A stretch of DNA of 15,108 nt from Enterococcus_E cecorum_C (lineage in GTDB: Bacteria; Bacillota; Bacilli; Lactobacillales; Enterococcaceae), in assembly GCF_052119425.1 (NCBI RefSeq), contig NZ_JBQKFH010000047.1, forward strand, positions 1 to 15,108. The letters run 5' to 3'. Below the pieces are notes generated by a model. That model had not been told where the DNA came from and ran no database searches. It was given only the letters and a program-made list of their open reading frames with translations. Each line of letters begins with the position of its first letter. Within the stretch, counting starts at the first letter, position 1. The position numbers and the translations under genes were made by a program. Positions 7,296-15,056 of the stretch are shown piece after piece.

Positions 7296-8135
7296 ATGAG
7301 CGTACAATCTAGAATTCACTTACTTGACAATAAATTGACGGATGTAGAAAAAAGAATTGCCGCATATATCTTGGCGCATCCGGATGAAGTCATTAATGCC
7401 ACTGCAAAAGAAATTGGCGAACAAACACAGTCTAGTGCTCCAAGCGTGGTTCGTTTCATAAAGAAAATCGGCTATAGTTCCGTAAACGAATTCAAACTGT
7501 CTATCAATAGTGAAAAAAATGAAAAACGAGAACAAAAGTATGATGATGTTAATTTGGCTGACTCTTTTGAAGTAACCAAGCGTAAACTATGCAATAACGC
7601 GATTTTAACATTGGAAGAAACAAGCGAAGTACTAAAACAGGAACAAATCAAAACCATTGTTCAGTTATTAGAAGAAAAAGAAGTCTTATTCGTTTTTGGC
7701 ATCGGGGCTAGTTCTATGATTGCTGAAGATATCTATCAAAAATGGGGACGAATTGGCAAAATAATTTTTTTCGAAAAAGATTTACATATTTTAACTGCCA
7801 TGCTTTCTAGCCATCAAGCAAATAGTGCGATTTGGTTAGTCTCCAATTCTGGTCAAACTCGTGAAGTCGTTAAAGCCGCCCAAATCGCTAAAAAAATCAA
7901 TATTCCAATTATTGCCCAAACCATGCTAGGAAAAAATCCATTGTCAAAACTTGCTGATCATCTCATCCAGACTTCGATCCCTAAAGAAGCTTTTCTACGC
8001 AGTGCTGCAACGAACTCGCTTTTTGCCCAATTGCTCGTCGTCGATACTATTTTTTATAGCTTCTTGCAAAACAACGAACAATACTTCGAAAAAATCTACA
8101 ACAGCCGCAAGTTGATTGAGGAGATAAATCATTAA
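7296..8135 (+). CDS. murR: RpiR-family regulator of murein-sugar use (MurR)
   Basis: A 279-aa transcription factor with an N-terminal RpiR helix-turn-helix (about residues 1-75; recognition part around ATAKEIGEQTQSSAPSVVRF at 35-54) and a C-terminal SIS sugar-phosphate-binding domain (about 125-265, starting at VLFVFGIGASS). In this family the SIS domain senses a sugar phosphate; MurNAc-6P is the known ligand of E. coli MurR and the likely one here. It is divergent from murQ and separated by 125 bp containing two matching palindromes. AAAGGTG precedes the ATG. It is likely to repress the murQ-mupG operon and perhaps itself. The protein is full length. The murR name rests on context; the family alone does not fix the ligand. 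Confidence 0.88.
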   Translation: MSVQSRIHLLDNKLTDVEKRIAAYILAHPDEVINATAKEIGEQTQSSAPSVVRFIKKIGYSSVNEFKLSINSEKNEKREQKYDDVNLADSFEVTKRKLCNNAILTLEETSEVLKQEQIKTIVQLLEEKEVLFVFGIGASSMIAEDIYQKWGRIGKIIFFEKDLHILTAMLSSHQANSAIWLVSNSGQTREVVKAAQIAKKINIPIIAQTMLGKNPLSKLADHLIQTSIPKEAFLRSAATNSLFAQLLVVDTIFYSFLQNNEQYFEKIYNSRKLIEEINH

Positions 8136-8154
8136 CAAAAGATTTAGCCTAATT

Positions 8155-8209
8155 GTCCAAAATAAGAAACTCCCCCAACCAATAACGTATACCCATTGGC
8201 TGAGGGAGT
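8155..8209. terminator. Terminator between the convergent tkt operon and murR
   Basis: Arms at 8169-8183 and 8195-8209 form a 15-bp stem around an 11-base loop. On the minus-strand RNA every position pairs if two G-U wobbles are allowed, and TTTCTTATTTT follows. On the plus strand the same two positions are C-A mismatches and the tail is weaker (AACTATTATTTT). The main client is therefore probably the tkt operon, with possible two-way use. Confidence 0.75.
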
Positions 8210-8320
8210 AACTATTATTTTCTATTCATTTACTTCATTTTGTAAAGATCTACAAACATCTTCCACGCTAGGATTGCGATGATAGTAATGCCCTCTGATT
8301 TTCAAAAAATGCATCTTTGA

Positions 8321-10291
8321 CTACTTCGCTAACATTTCTTCAACTTCCTTTACAATTCTTTCAACAGTAAAGTCATAGTCATTAAGTAAATCTTTTGCTG
8401 GTGCAGATTTACCAAACTTATCGATTCCAATTGATTTTCCTTGACATCCAACATATTTTTGCCAACCAAGTGTAGTGCCTAATTCAACTGAAATTCGTTT
8501 GCTTACTGATTTTGGTAAGACGGATTCTTTATAAGCTTCATCCTGTTCATCAAATAGTTCCCAGCTTGGCATTGACACGACATTAATCTTATGTCCTGTT
8601 AATTTTTTCTTAGCTTCTAATGCTACTTCGACTTCTGAGCCAGTCGCAATCAAAATCAATTCTGGTTCATCCGCATCTTTTGAAATCACATATGCTCCTT
8701 TTGCAACACCGTGAAATGAAACATCTTTATTCACTTGCACATCATGTCTTCCCAAAGCGATGACAAATGGACGATTCTTAGATTCCATAGCTAATTTCCA
8801 AGCTGCAATAGTTTCGTTCGCTTCAGCTGGTCGAATCAAAACAAGATTTGGCATTGCACGTAAAGAAAGTAGATGCTCTACAGGTTGGTGAGTTGGGCCA
8901 TCTTGTCCTACTTGAAGACTATCATGCGTCATTACAAAGATTGAAGGAGTTTCCATTAGAGCTGCATGTCGGATAGCTGAACGCATATAATCCGAGAATA
9001 CTAAGAAAGTACCACAATATCCGCGTAAGCCACCGTACAGCGTAATACCATTAATGATTGAGGCCATCGCAAATTCGCGTACACCAAAATGAACATTTGG
9101 ACTTACGTGTGAATTTTGATTCATAAAACCTTTTCCTTCGATAGTTGTTTTATTTGACGAAGCTAAATCTGCAGAACCTCCAACCAATACTGGGTTAAGT
9201 TGATAAATTTTATTTAATACTTTTCCTGAGGCGCTTCTCGTAGCCATTTTTTCCTCACTAAATGGAACCAATAATTCATTGAGTGCTGGTGCTTCACCTG
9301 AAATAATCCGTTTAAGTAGTGTATATTCATCTGGATAAGCCTGTTTGTATTGTTCTAATAATTCATTCCAACTCTTTTCATCAGCTTCTCCTCGAGTAAT
9401 AACTTCTGCAAAATTATCACGTACACTATCTGGAATTTCAAACGGAGCATACTCCCAATGAATGGATTTCTTAATGCGCGCTGCTTCTACTTCACCTACA
9501 GGATTACTATGAATTTTTTCAGTTCCTTGTAAAGTCGAACCAAATCCAATAATTGTCTTGACTTCAATTAAGGTTGGCTTATCTTCACATTTCTTTGCTT
9601 CTTCAATAGCTTTACCAATTTCATCGATATCATTTCCGTCATTAACTAATAAGGTTTGCCAATTCATTGCCTCAAATTTTTTACGAATATGTTCCCTAGA
9701 AGATAATTCGATTGGACCGTCAGAAGTTACATCATTTGAATCATAAAGGACTATTAATTTACCTAACCCTAGATTACCTGCTATGGCTGCAGCTTCCATA
9801 GCCACGCCTTCTTCTAAATCGCCATCACCGCAAATCGTATAAATATTATTTGAAATAATCTCCATATCTTCTTTATTGAAACGTTCAGCTAAATGAGCTT
9901 GAGCAATAGCTAAACCAACCGTCATTGAAAAACCTTGTCCTAATGGTCCAGTTGTTGCTTCAACACCAGGTGTATGATGTACTTCTGGATGTCCTGGTGT
10001 TTTACTATCTAATTGTCTAAAATGTTTTAAATCATCAATAGATAAGTCATAACCACAAAGATGTAACAGTGCATATTGTAGCATTGAACCATGACCTGAA
10101 GTTAACACAAAGCGATCTCGATTAAACCATTTTGGATTTTTAGGATTAAAATGCATGTGATTCTTAAAAAGTTCATATCCCATTGGTGCTGTTCCAAGTG
10201 GTGCCCCCATATGACCATGTTTGGCATTTTCGACACTATCTACAACTAAACTACGAATTGCTGCTACTGAATGAATATCTATATCTCTCAT
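8321..10291 (-). CDS. tkt: Transketolase, operon-encoded paralogue
   Basis: A 656-aa thiamine-diphosphate enzyme that moves two-carbon ketol units between sugar phosphates (for example xylulose-5P to ribose-5P). All three regions are present: the ThDP pyrophosphate domain with GDGDLEEG (155-162) and the N186 segment LYDSNDVTSDG, the pyrimidine domain with VFSDYMRSAIRHAALMETP and DSLQVGQDGPTHQPVEH, and the C-terminal domain ending in VEEMLAK. GHMGAPLG near residue 26 is the N-terminal signature. I start it at ATG 10291, with GGAGG 5 bases upstream; an in-frame ATG four codons earlier contains that ribosome binding site. It lies 16 bases after the EIIC gene, so it belongs to the PTS operon. It is probably a catabolic copy dedicated to the imported substrate rather than the housekeeping enzyme. 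Confidence 0.95.
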   Translation of the reverse strand: MRDIDIHSVAAIRSLVVDSVENAKHGHMGAPLGTAPMGYELFKNHMHFNPKNPKWFNRDRFVLTSGHGSMLQYALLHLCGYDLSIDDLKHFRQLDSKTPGHPEVHHTPGVEATTGPLGQGFSMTVGLAIAQAHLAERFNKEDMEIISNNIYTICGDGDLEEGVAMEAAAIAGNLGLGKLIVLYDSNDVTSDGPIELSSREHIRKKFEAMNWQTLLVNDGNDIDEIGKAIEEAKKCEDKPTLIEVKTIIGFGSTLQGTEKIHSNPVGEVEAARIKKSIHWEYAPFEIPDSVRDNFAEVITRGEADEKSWNELLEQYKQAYPDEYTLLKRIISGEAPALNELLVPFSEEKMATRSASGKVLNKIYQLNPVLVGGSADLASSNKTTIEGKGFMNQNSHVSPNVHFGVREFAMASIINGITLYGGLRGYCGTFLVFSDYMRSAIRHAALMETPSIFVMTHDSLQVGQDGPTHQPVEHLLSLRAMPNLVLIRPAEANETIAAWKLAMESKNRPFVIALGRHDVQVNKDVSFHGVAKGAYVISKDADEPELILIATGSEVEVALEAKKKLTGHKINVVSMPSWELFDEQDEAYKESVLPKSVSKRISVELGTTLGWQKYVGCQGKSIGIDKFGKSAPAKDLLNDYDFTVERIVKEVEEMLAK

Positions 10292-10307
10292 AATAACCTC
10301 CATCTAA

Positions 10308-11582
10308 CTAAAAAATAGCTTGTAATGCATGACCAATATAGTAAATTAATAAACCAACGATATTAAAGTCTGTTTCTGGGAATGATGTACCAGTTAAACC
10401 AATATTTTCCATAATTGGATAAATAAGTGCTGGACCAACTGCAATTAAAATTCCGACAACAAATGAGCCAGCGATACAGCCTTTCCAACCACCTGTTGCA
10501 TTACCAAATACACCTGCAGTTGCCCCAATAAAGAAATAAGGTACAGCTACCGGAATAATAACGATTGACCCGATTAATCCCATGATAACCATTGTAAGTA
10601 AACCACCAGCATAAGCAGCTAAGAAACCAATAACTGTAGCTGTTGGTGCAAATGGGAATACAACTGGACAGTCTAACGCAGGTTTAGCATTTGGAATAAG
10701 TTTTTCTGAAATACCAACGAAAGCGCCAACAATTTCACCCAAGAACAAACGTACACCTGTAATGATTACATATAAAGCAGCAGAGAAACTTAAACCTTGG
10801 AATAATGGATAAACTAACCAGTTCACCCCACCAGAAATACTTTCAACAGTTTCTTTACCAGCAGCAATGGATGCAATGTAGAAAAATACTACCATCGTAA
10901 CAGAAACTCCAACAACGTAATCTTTAAACATCACTAACCAACCAGGTAATTTAAGATTTTCAGTACTATCTTCAGGTTTACCAACTTTTGATCCAATCCA
11001 ACCAGAAATAGCATACCCCACCGTCACATAATGACCCATGGCAAGTTCATCATCGCCTGTAACTTTTCTCATGTATGGCTGTGCAATAGCAGGGAATAAC
11101 CCTGCACAAATACCTAATATTAAACCACCCGAAATAACAGTAATTGTATTATTCATACCCAACGCTTTAAACATAATTGTTAATAACGCAGCCAAATATA
11201 AGTTATGTTGACCTGTTAAAAAGATATATTTCAAAGGTGTAAATTTAGCAACTAATAAGTTACAAATAAAACCAATCAACATGACTAGAGAAACTGTGGT
11301 TCCAAATTTATTTTGAGCAAGGGCTGTTACTGCTTCAGCTAGTGGTAACACACCTTTTAATCCGAATCCTTTAGCAAATAGTTCTTGAAAACTATTCAAT
11401 GCTACAACAGCCGCACTAGAACCTATACCAAATACCAAGAAGCCAACAATCGTTTTCAGCGTTCCTGCAATTACCTTATCTCCAGATTGTTTTTGAAGTA
11501 ATAACCCTGTTAATGCGATAATCCCAACTAATATAGGGGCTGAAGATAACAAGTCAAATACGACTACTTTTAATATTCCCAT
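10308..11582 (-). CDS. ulaA: PTS EIIC permease of the ascorbate (UlaA/SgaT) family
   Basis: A 424-aa membrane permease, predicted to have about 10-11 transmembrane segments, and homologous to UlaA/SgaT, the L-ascorbate PTS channel. Family marks include the N-terminal LVGIIALTGLLLQKQSGDKVIAG, the LTGQHNLYLAALL and MGHYVTVGYAISGWIG segments, a LDCPVVFPFAPTATVIGFL stretch near residues 314-332, and a glycine-rich FGNATGGWKGCIAGSF region near 368-383. It starts at ATG 11582 behind GGAGGG, 17 bases after the EIIB stop. The gene symbol names the family, not a proven ascorbate substrate: the operon lacks UlaD/E/F and carries transketolase instead, so a pentose, pentitol or related compound is an alternative. 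Confidence 0.92.
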   Translation of the reverse strand: MGILKVVVFDLLSSAPILVGIIALTGLLLQKQSGDKVIAGTLKTIVGFLVFGIGSSAAVVALNSFQELFAKGFGLKGVLPLAEAVTALAQNKFGTTVSLVMLIGFICNLLVAKFTPLKYIFLTGQHNLYLAALLTIMFKALGMNNTITVISGGLILGICAGLFPAIAQPYMRKVTGDDELAMGHYVTVGYAISGWIGSKVGKPEDSTENLKLPGWLVMFKDYVVGVSVTMVVFFYIASIAAGKETVESISGGVNWLVYPLFQGLSFSAALYVIITGVRLFLGEIVGAFVGISEKLIPNAKPALDCPVVFPFAPTATVIGFLAAYAGGLLTMVIMGLIGSIVIIPVAVPYFFIGATAGVFGNATGGWKGCIAGSFVVGILIAVGPALIYPIMENIGLTGTSFPETDFNIVGLLIYYIGHALQAIF

Positions 11583-11599
11583 GTTCTGTCCCTCCAGAC

Positions 11600-11881
11600 T
11601 TATACTTGATTAAAAAATTCATTTAATTTTGTTTCAATTTCATTTTTATCCATTAAATTATTAATACCGATAATATAAGGTACTTGACCCTTTAATTCTT
11701 CAGCTACATCAGCCATGGTAATTAATAAATCTCCTTTAAAGCTTTTAACATCATCCAATGTACTGTGTTGAACTTCTAAAGGATAATGATTTTTGCGTAC
11801 TACTTGATCCACTTTTATTTTCAACATCATACTAGATCCCATTCCAGTACGACAAGCAATCAATGCAGAATAAGTTTTCAT
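11600..11881 (-). CDS. ulaB: PTS EIIB component (UlaB/SgaB-like)
   Basis: A 93-aa soluble phosphotransfer protein of the PTS lactose/cellobiose-IIB-like fold. It carries the phospho-cysteine loop ACRTGMGSSMM with Cys10 as the phosphorylated residue, as in SgaB/UlaB proteins. It takes phosphate from an EIIA and passes it to the sugar at the EIIC encoded 17 bases downstream. It begins 6 bases after the regulator stop codon, with only a modest GTGAG-type site within the end of the regulator gene, so translation may be coupled to the regulator. No separate EIIA gene is nearby; the EIIA domain in the regulator or a distant EIIA must supply phosphate. Confidence 0.9.
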   Translation of the reverse strand: MKTYSALIACRTGMGSSMMLKIKVDQVVRKNHYPLEVQHSTLDDVKSFKGDLLITMADVAEELKGQVPYIIGINNLMDKNEIETKLNEFFNQV

Positions 11882-11887
11882 TTTAAT

Positions 11888-13948
11888 CTACTCACTTTCA
11901 TATTGTTTAATATAATCATAAATTTCTTGTGGTTTTTTCGCCTGATCAATGATTTGATAAAATTCAGGATTATCTAATAACTCAGCTAATTCTGACATGG
12001 CTTTTAAATGTGTTTTATTATCTAATGCACTTAAACCAAAAATATACTTAACCGGGTCATTTTCCTTATTGCCAAATTTAATCGGTGTTTTTAAAGAGGA
12101 AATACTAATCGCAATTTCTTTAGCACCACATTCAGGACGCGCATGTGGTAGTGCAACATGTTTAGTGATAACAATATAAGGACCGGATTCTTTCGTCGTT
12201 TGAATCATTCCATCAATGTATTCTTTGCTTACTTTATTATTTGTCACTAAAACTTTTGTTGACTTTCTAATGGCATCTTCCCAATCACTTGCCTCAACAT
12301 TTATTTGAATCAGTCTTGGGTCCGTAATTTCACTTAACAAAGGACTTATCCCCCCTTCTTCTTCATTATTTTTCATATCTTCAGCTTTTTTATTATAGAT
12401 AAATTCCGTAGCTATCTTGTCATATTGATTATCATCTACATGTTTTTCTATAATTGATAAAAGTTCTTTTTCATCATTGGAAAGCAAACTATCATCTCTA
12501 ATTAACTTATAAACTTTTCCTATTAATAAATATTTTTCCTTTTCATTCATTATTGGATTAACAAAAATGTAATTTAGCTGTTTTTTGAATAAGGATTGTG
12601 TTACTTTTGTTGTAAAGATGATGTCATAACTTTCTAAATCCAAAGAATCTGAGAAACTTTGATTATCAAATTTGATATTTGGAAATAATGCTTCCAACTC
12701 GTGAAGGAGTATCATTGATGTACCTATTCCATTTGGACAAAGTACTAATGCTCGATAACGTTTATGGGTTAAAACATCCTGATCATGAAATATGGAAATA
12801 GCAAAATGTAATGCAATATAAGCAATCTCTTCTTCTGGAATTTCTCTACCAAAAAAATTTTTCATAGGTTGAATAGATTCCTTTGCCAATAAAAACATTG
12901 ACTCATATTCTGATTTTATTTCCGATGTTAATGGGTTTACTGTTGGCAAATGATACTTCAAACGATAATAACTTGGTCGAATATGAATATACAATCTTAA
13001 TATTATTGCTTGCTCATCCACAAATTTCAGTCCTGCTAAATGCTCAAATCTATAAATCAAATTCTTAATCAGTTCAATAATAACCATCTTGTCAGAAGTT
13101 TCTTTATGAATATCTCCTGTAGAACTTCCTAAAATTAGCGCTGCAATATAGCTTATTGCCTGATAATTCTTTATATGATACAACTGACACAACTGATAAC
13201 TAAATTGATATTCATTACAGGATGAATCAATCTCTATTGGAAATTCTAGTTTCAGTTCATCTTCAAGCAATCTACTATTCAGTAAGATAAATCCAAATAC
13301 AAATTCTTTAAATGTATTCTCAAAAAATGAAATATCATAGGTATTGCATAATTGAGTAATATCTTCTATAACTTTACCACCATCCATTTGATAGCATCGT
13401 TGAACAAAATCATTTAGAAACATTTCACCATTATCCTGATGTAGAAACTGCATGGTTAATTTTAAAAGCCTGTATCTAATTACACTTTCGTCGCCTTCAA
13501 CGAAGTATCCTCGATCGCGATTATTTCTTAAAATTAATTGATTACTCGCTAAGCTTTTTCTTACAATTTTTAAATCATTCACTATGGTAGATTTACTACT
13601 CATCAAACTAATAATTAAATGATTTAACGTCAGATAATCTGTTGAAGAAAGTAATAAAATCTCTATTAATACTCGACGTAAATCTTCAGAGGGATATACA
13701 TCAGAAAGATACTCCATATTAAGTAAGTATTGTTGTAAAAAAACTAAGGATTGATTTTCAACATGTATATCCGTCCCTGAAGTTTCGACTTTTTTTAAAT
13801 GATTTTCAACTAATATTTCGTTTACCTTTGAGATAACATAATTCAGCTGTCGATTTGATAATTGATACTTTTCTTTTATCCTTTTACTGTCACCTTCATT
13901 TCTAAATATTATTTCACTTAATATTTTGTAATCTTGGCTATTAATCAT
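11888..13948 (-). CDS. PRD-type transcriptional regulator with EIIB-like and EIIA domains (LicR/ManR class)
   Basis: A 686-aa PTS-controlled transcription activator. Order of domains: N-terminal helix-turn-helix region (about 1-60), a second Mga-like HTH (about 88-150, SSKSTIVNDLKIVRKSLA), PRD1 (about 160-280), PRD2 (about 285-392, with candidate phospho-histidines H322 in IHIRPSYYRL and H381 in IALHFAISI), an EIIB-like domain (about 397-490, Cys404 in LVLCPNGIGTS) and a C-terminal mannitol/fructose-type EIIA domain (about 540-684, His602 in KHVALPHARPE). HPr or EIIB phosphorylation of these sites normally sets activity. It starts at ATG 13948 with AGGAG 9 bases upstream and is the first gene of the operon, so it probably controls its own transcription. 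It has no AAA+ domain, so it should work with the main sigma factor. Confidence 0.92.
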   Translation of the reverse strand: MINSQDYKILSEIIFRNEGDSKRIKEKYQLSNRQLNYVISKVNEILVENHLKKVETSGTDIHVENQSLVFLQQYLLNMEYLSDVYPSEDLRRVLIEILLLSSTDYLTLNHLIISLMSSKSTIVNDLKIVRKSLASNQLILRNNRDRGYFVEGDESVIRYRLLKLTMQFLHQDNGEMFLNDFVQRCYQMDGGKVIEDITQLCNTYDISFFENTFKEFVFGFILLNSRLLEDELKLEFPIEIDSSCNEYQFSYQLCQLYHIKNYQAISYIAALILGSSTGDIHKETSDKMVIIELIKNLIYRFEHLAGLKFVDEQAIILRLYIHIRPSYYRLKYHLPTVNPLTSEIKSEYESMFLLAKESIQPMKNFFGREIPEEEIAYIALHFAISIFHDQDVLTHKRYRALVLCPNGIGTSMILLHELEALFPNIKFDNQSFSDSLDLESYDIIFTTKVTQSLFKKQLNYIFVNPIMNEKEKYLLIGKVYKLIRDDSLLSNDEKELLSIIEKHVDDNQYDKIATEFIYNKKAEDMKNNEEEGGISPLLSEITDPRLIQINVEASDWEDAIRKSTKVLVTNNKVSKEYIDGMIQTTKESGPYIVITKHVALPHARPECGAKEIAISISSLKTPIKFGNKENDPVKYIFGLSALDNKTHLKAMSELAELLDNPEFYQIIDQAKKPQEIYDYIKQYESE

Positions 13949-13968
13949 GATTATCAGCTCCTGTCTAT

Positions 13969-13997
13969 ATACTAGAACATATATAAAGCGGTTTCAA
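13969..13997 (-). promoter_or_regulatory. Candidate promoter and cre box of the PTS-transketolase operon
   Basis: On the minus strand TTGAAA (13992-13997) and TAGTAT (13969-13974) are 17 bases apart. TGAAACCGCTTTAT, overlapping the -35, matches the cre consensus at 12 of 14 positions by my count. The resulting leader would be very short, reaching the AGGAG site almost at once, so a start slightly upstream (using TTTATA or TATATA as -10) is also possible. Confidence 0.5.
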
Positions 13998-14015
13998 TGC
14001 TGTTTGTTGCCAATT

Positions 14016-14037
14016 TTTGTAATACGCTAATTACAAA
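14016..14037. promoter_or_regulatory. 22-bp palindrome, candidate activator site
   Basis: TTTGTAAT and ATTACAAA form a perfect 8-bp inverted repeat around 6 bases (ACGCTA). The centre is about 60 bp upstream of the predicted transcription start, a usual distance for an activator. The PRD regulator encoded next to it is the obvious candidate to bind here. This is inference from position and symmetry. Confidence 0.5.
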
Positions 14038-14077
14038 TAATGTCCTATGAATTAAAATAAATTTGTATTAAATATAA

Positions 14078-14129
14078 CAAAAAAAGACAAGAGAAAACTT
14101 AATAATAAATATTAAGACTTCTACTTGTC
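14078..14129 (-). terminator. Strong intrinsic terminator
   Basis: On the minus strand GACAAG (from 14129) pairs with CTTGTC (to 14086), with inner AGAA/TTCT and CTTAATA/TATTAAG pairings, followed by a run of seven T. It isolates the PTS operon from transcription coming from the GH1/aldehyde dehydrogenase remnants. Confidence 0.85.
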
Positions 14130-14143
14130 TAGTTTAATTCAGG

Positions 14144-14350
14144 TTACTTTAAAAAGGGTTCAGTTTTTTCAGCATAGTAATCGGCAATGTCTGCACATAA
14201 AGTGATTTCCCCTTTGGCTTCCGTAAATAATTTGCCCATATCCTTCGTTAATACTTTGACGTAGTAGTCACTATCACGGCGTAATAGCTGGGCGATTTGT
14301 GGTAATTGCTCTTTACGTTGAGCCAGCAAATCATTGTTACGGGACTGCCC
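14144..14350 (-). pseudogene. Aldehyde dehydrogenase (succinate-semialdehyde type) remnant
   Basis: A 94-codon frame opens at 14428, but only its last 60-70 residues look like protein-family sequence. The stretch RRDSDYYVKVLTKDMGKLF plus TEAKGEITLCADIADYYAE matches the N-terminal NAD-domain region of GabD-like aldehyde dehydrogenases, about residues 50-110 of a roughly 460-residue enzyme. The N-terminal strand, the catalytic Cys and Glu, and all of the C-terminal half are missing. The first 25-30 codons of the frame come from a hairpin sequence and are not dehydrogenase-like. It stops at TAA 14144, just before a strong terminator. It is a deletion remnant without a plausible function. Confidence 0.7.
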
Positions 14351-14378
14351 CGTTAGGCTCGTATAAAAATGAGTATCT

Positions 14379-14439
14379 AAAAAATCCGAATATTCATCGT
14401 TGATTTTATGAGCAATCAAGTTGAACATTCGGATTTTTT
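14379..14439. terminator. Long inverted repeat, probable terminator of the second GH1 gene
   Basis: AAAAAATCCGAATATTCA (14379-14396) and TGAACATTCGGATTTTTT (14422-14439) are inverted copies with one mismatch, around a 25-base loop. It ends in a T-run on either strand, so it can work in both directions. It lies 31 bp past the stop of the broken GH1 gene. Confidence 0.65.
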
Positions 14440-14470
14440 TATTTTGGACTTTTGTTATATGACTTTTATT

Positions 14471-14999
14471 CTATAATTCTTCTCCATTGCTTGCAATAAC
14501 ATTTTTATACCAATAAAATGAGTCTTTTTTCTTTCTCTGATAAGAGCCATTACCATGATTATCTCTATCAACATAAATAAATCCGTATCTTTTAGCCGAT
14601 TCACCTGTTCCATTTGAAATCAAATCAATACAGCCCCATGTCGTATAGCCAATAATTTCGGCGCCATCTTGTTCAATAGCATCCTTCATTGCCTGAATAT
14701 GTTCTTTTAAATATTCAATACGATAATCATCGTGGATACTGCCATCTTCCTCTACAGTATCTTTTGCACCTAAACCATTTTCAACAACAAATAATGGTTT
14801 TTGATAGCGGTCATATAATTCATTTATCGTACTTCTAAATCCTAAGGCATCAATTGCCCAGCCCCATTGACTAGTTTTTAGATAAGGGTTTATTGCAGAA
14901 GAAAAAATATTACTTTCAGATTGTTTTCCTTTACTCTCATCACTGCTACTTACTCTTGATGAGTAGTATGAAAAACTTACAAAATCTACAGTATTATTT
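14471..14999 (-). pseudogene. GH1 6-phospho-beta-glucosidase, 3' third only, cut by an IS
   Basis: A 175-codon open stretch runs without a stop from the IS junction to TAG at 14471-14473. It begins NNTVDFVSFSYY, equivalent to about residue 313 of the intact GH1 enzyme at 132-1589. It keeps the nucleophile motif VVENGLGAKD, TTWGCIDLIS, the phosphate-pocket KRYGFIYVD and the C-terminal KDSFYWYKNVIASNGEEL. It lacks the N-terminal two thirds, including the TFNE acid/base, so it cannot be active alone. The first ATG in the fragment is only at 14689. The frame is clean up to the insertion, so the break seems recent; the missing 5' part may lie beyond the IS. Confidence 0.88.
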
Positions 15000-15002
15000 T
15001 GT

Positions 15003-15055
15003 ACCGACCCCCAAAAGTTAGACCATAAAATCTAACAATTGGAGGTCGGTATTTT
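15003..15055 (+). promoter_or_regulatory. Hairpin at the IS end that hides the transposase ribosome binding site
   Basis: ACCGACC (15003-15009) pairs with GGTCGGT (15044-15050), with an inner GTTAGA/TCTAAC stem at 15017-15022 and 15031-15036. The 3' arm contains GGAGG (15041-15045), the ribosome binding site of the transposase, and ATTTTT follows. Transcripts entering from outside would fold and be blocked or terminated. Confidence 0.55.
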
Positions 15056-15056
15056 T

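Noticed and set aside
10292..10303. Earlier ATG for transketolase
   Set aside because: This ATG directly precedes, and its second codon lies within, the GGAGG ribosome binding site that serves ATG 10291.
13985..14012. Sigma-54 (-24/-12) promoter before the PRD regulator (TGGCA...GC)
   Set aside because: The GG to GC spacing is one base short, and the regulator has no AAA+ domain that would work with sigma-54.
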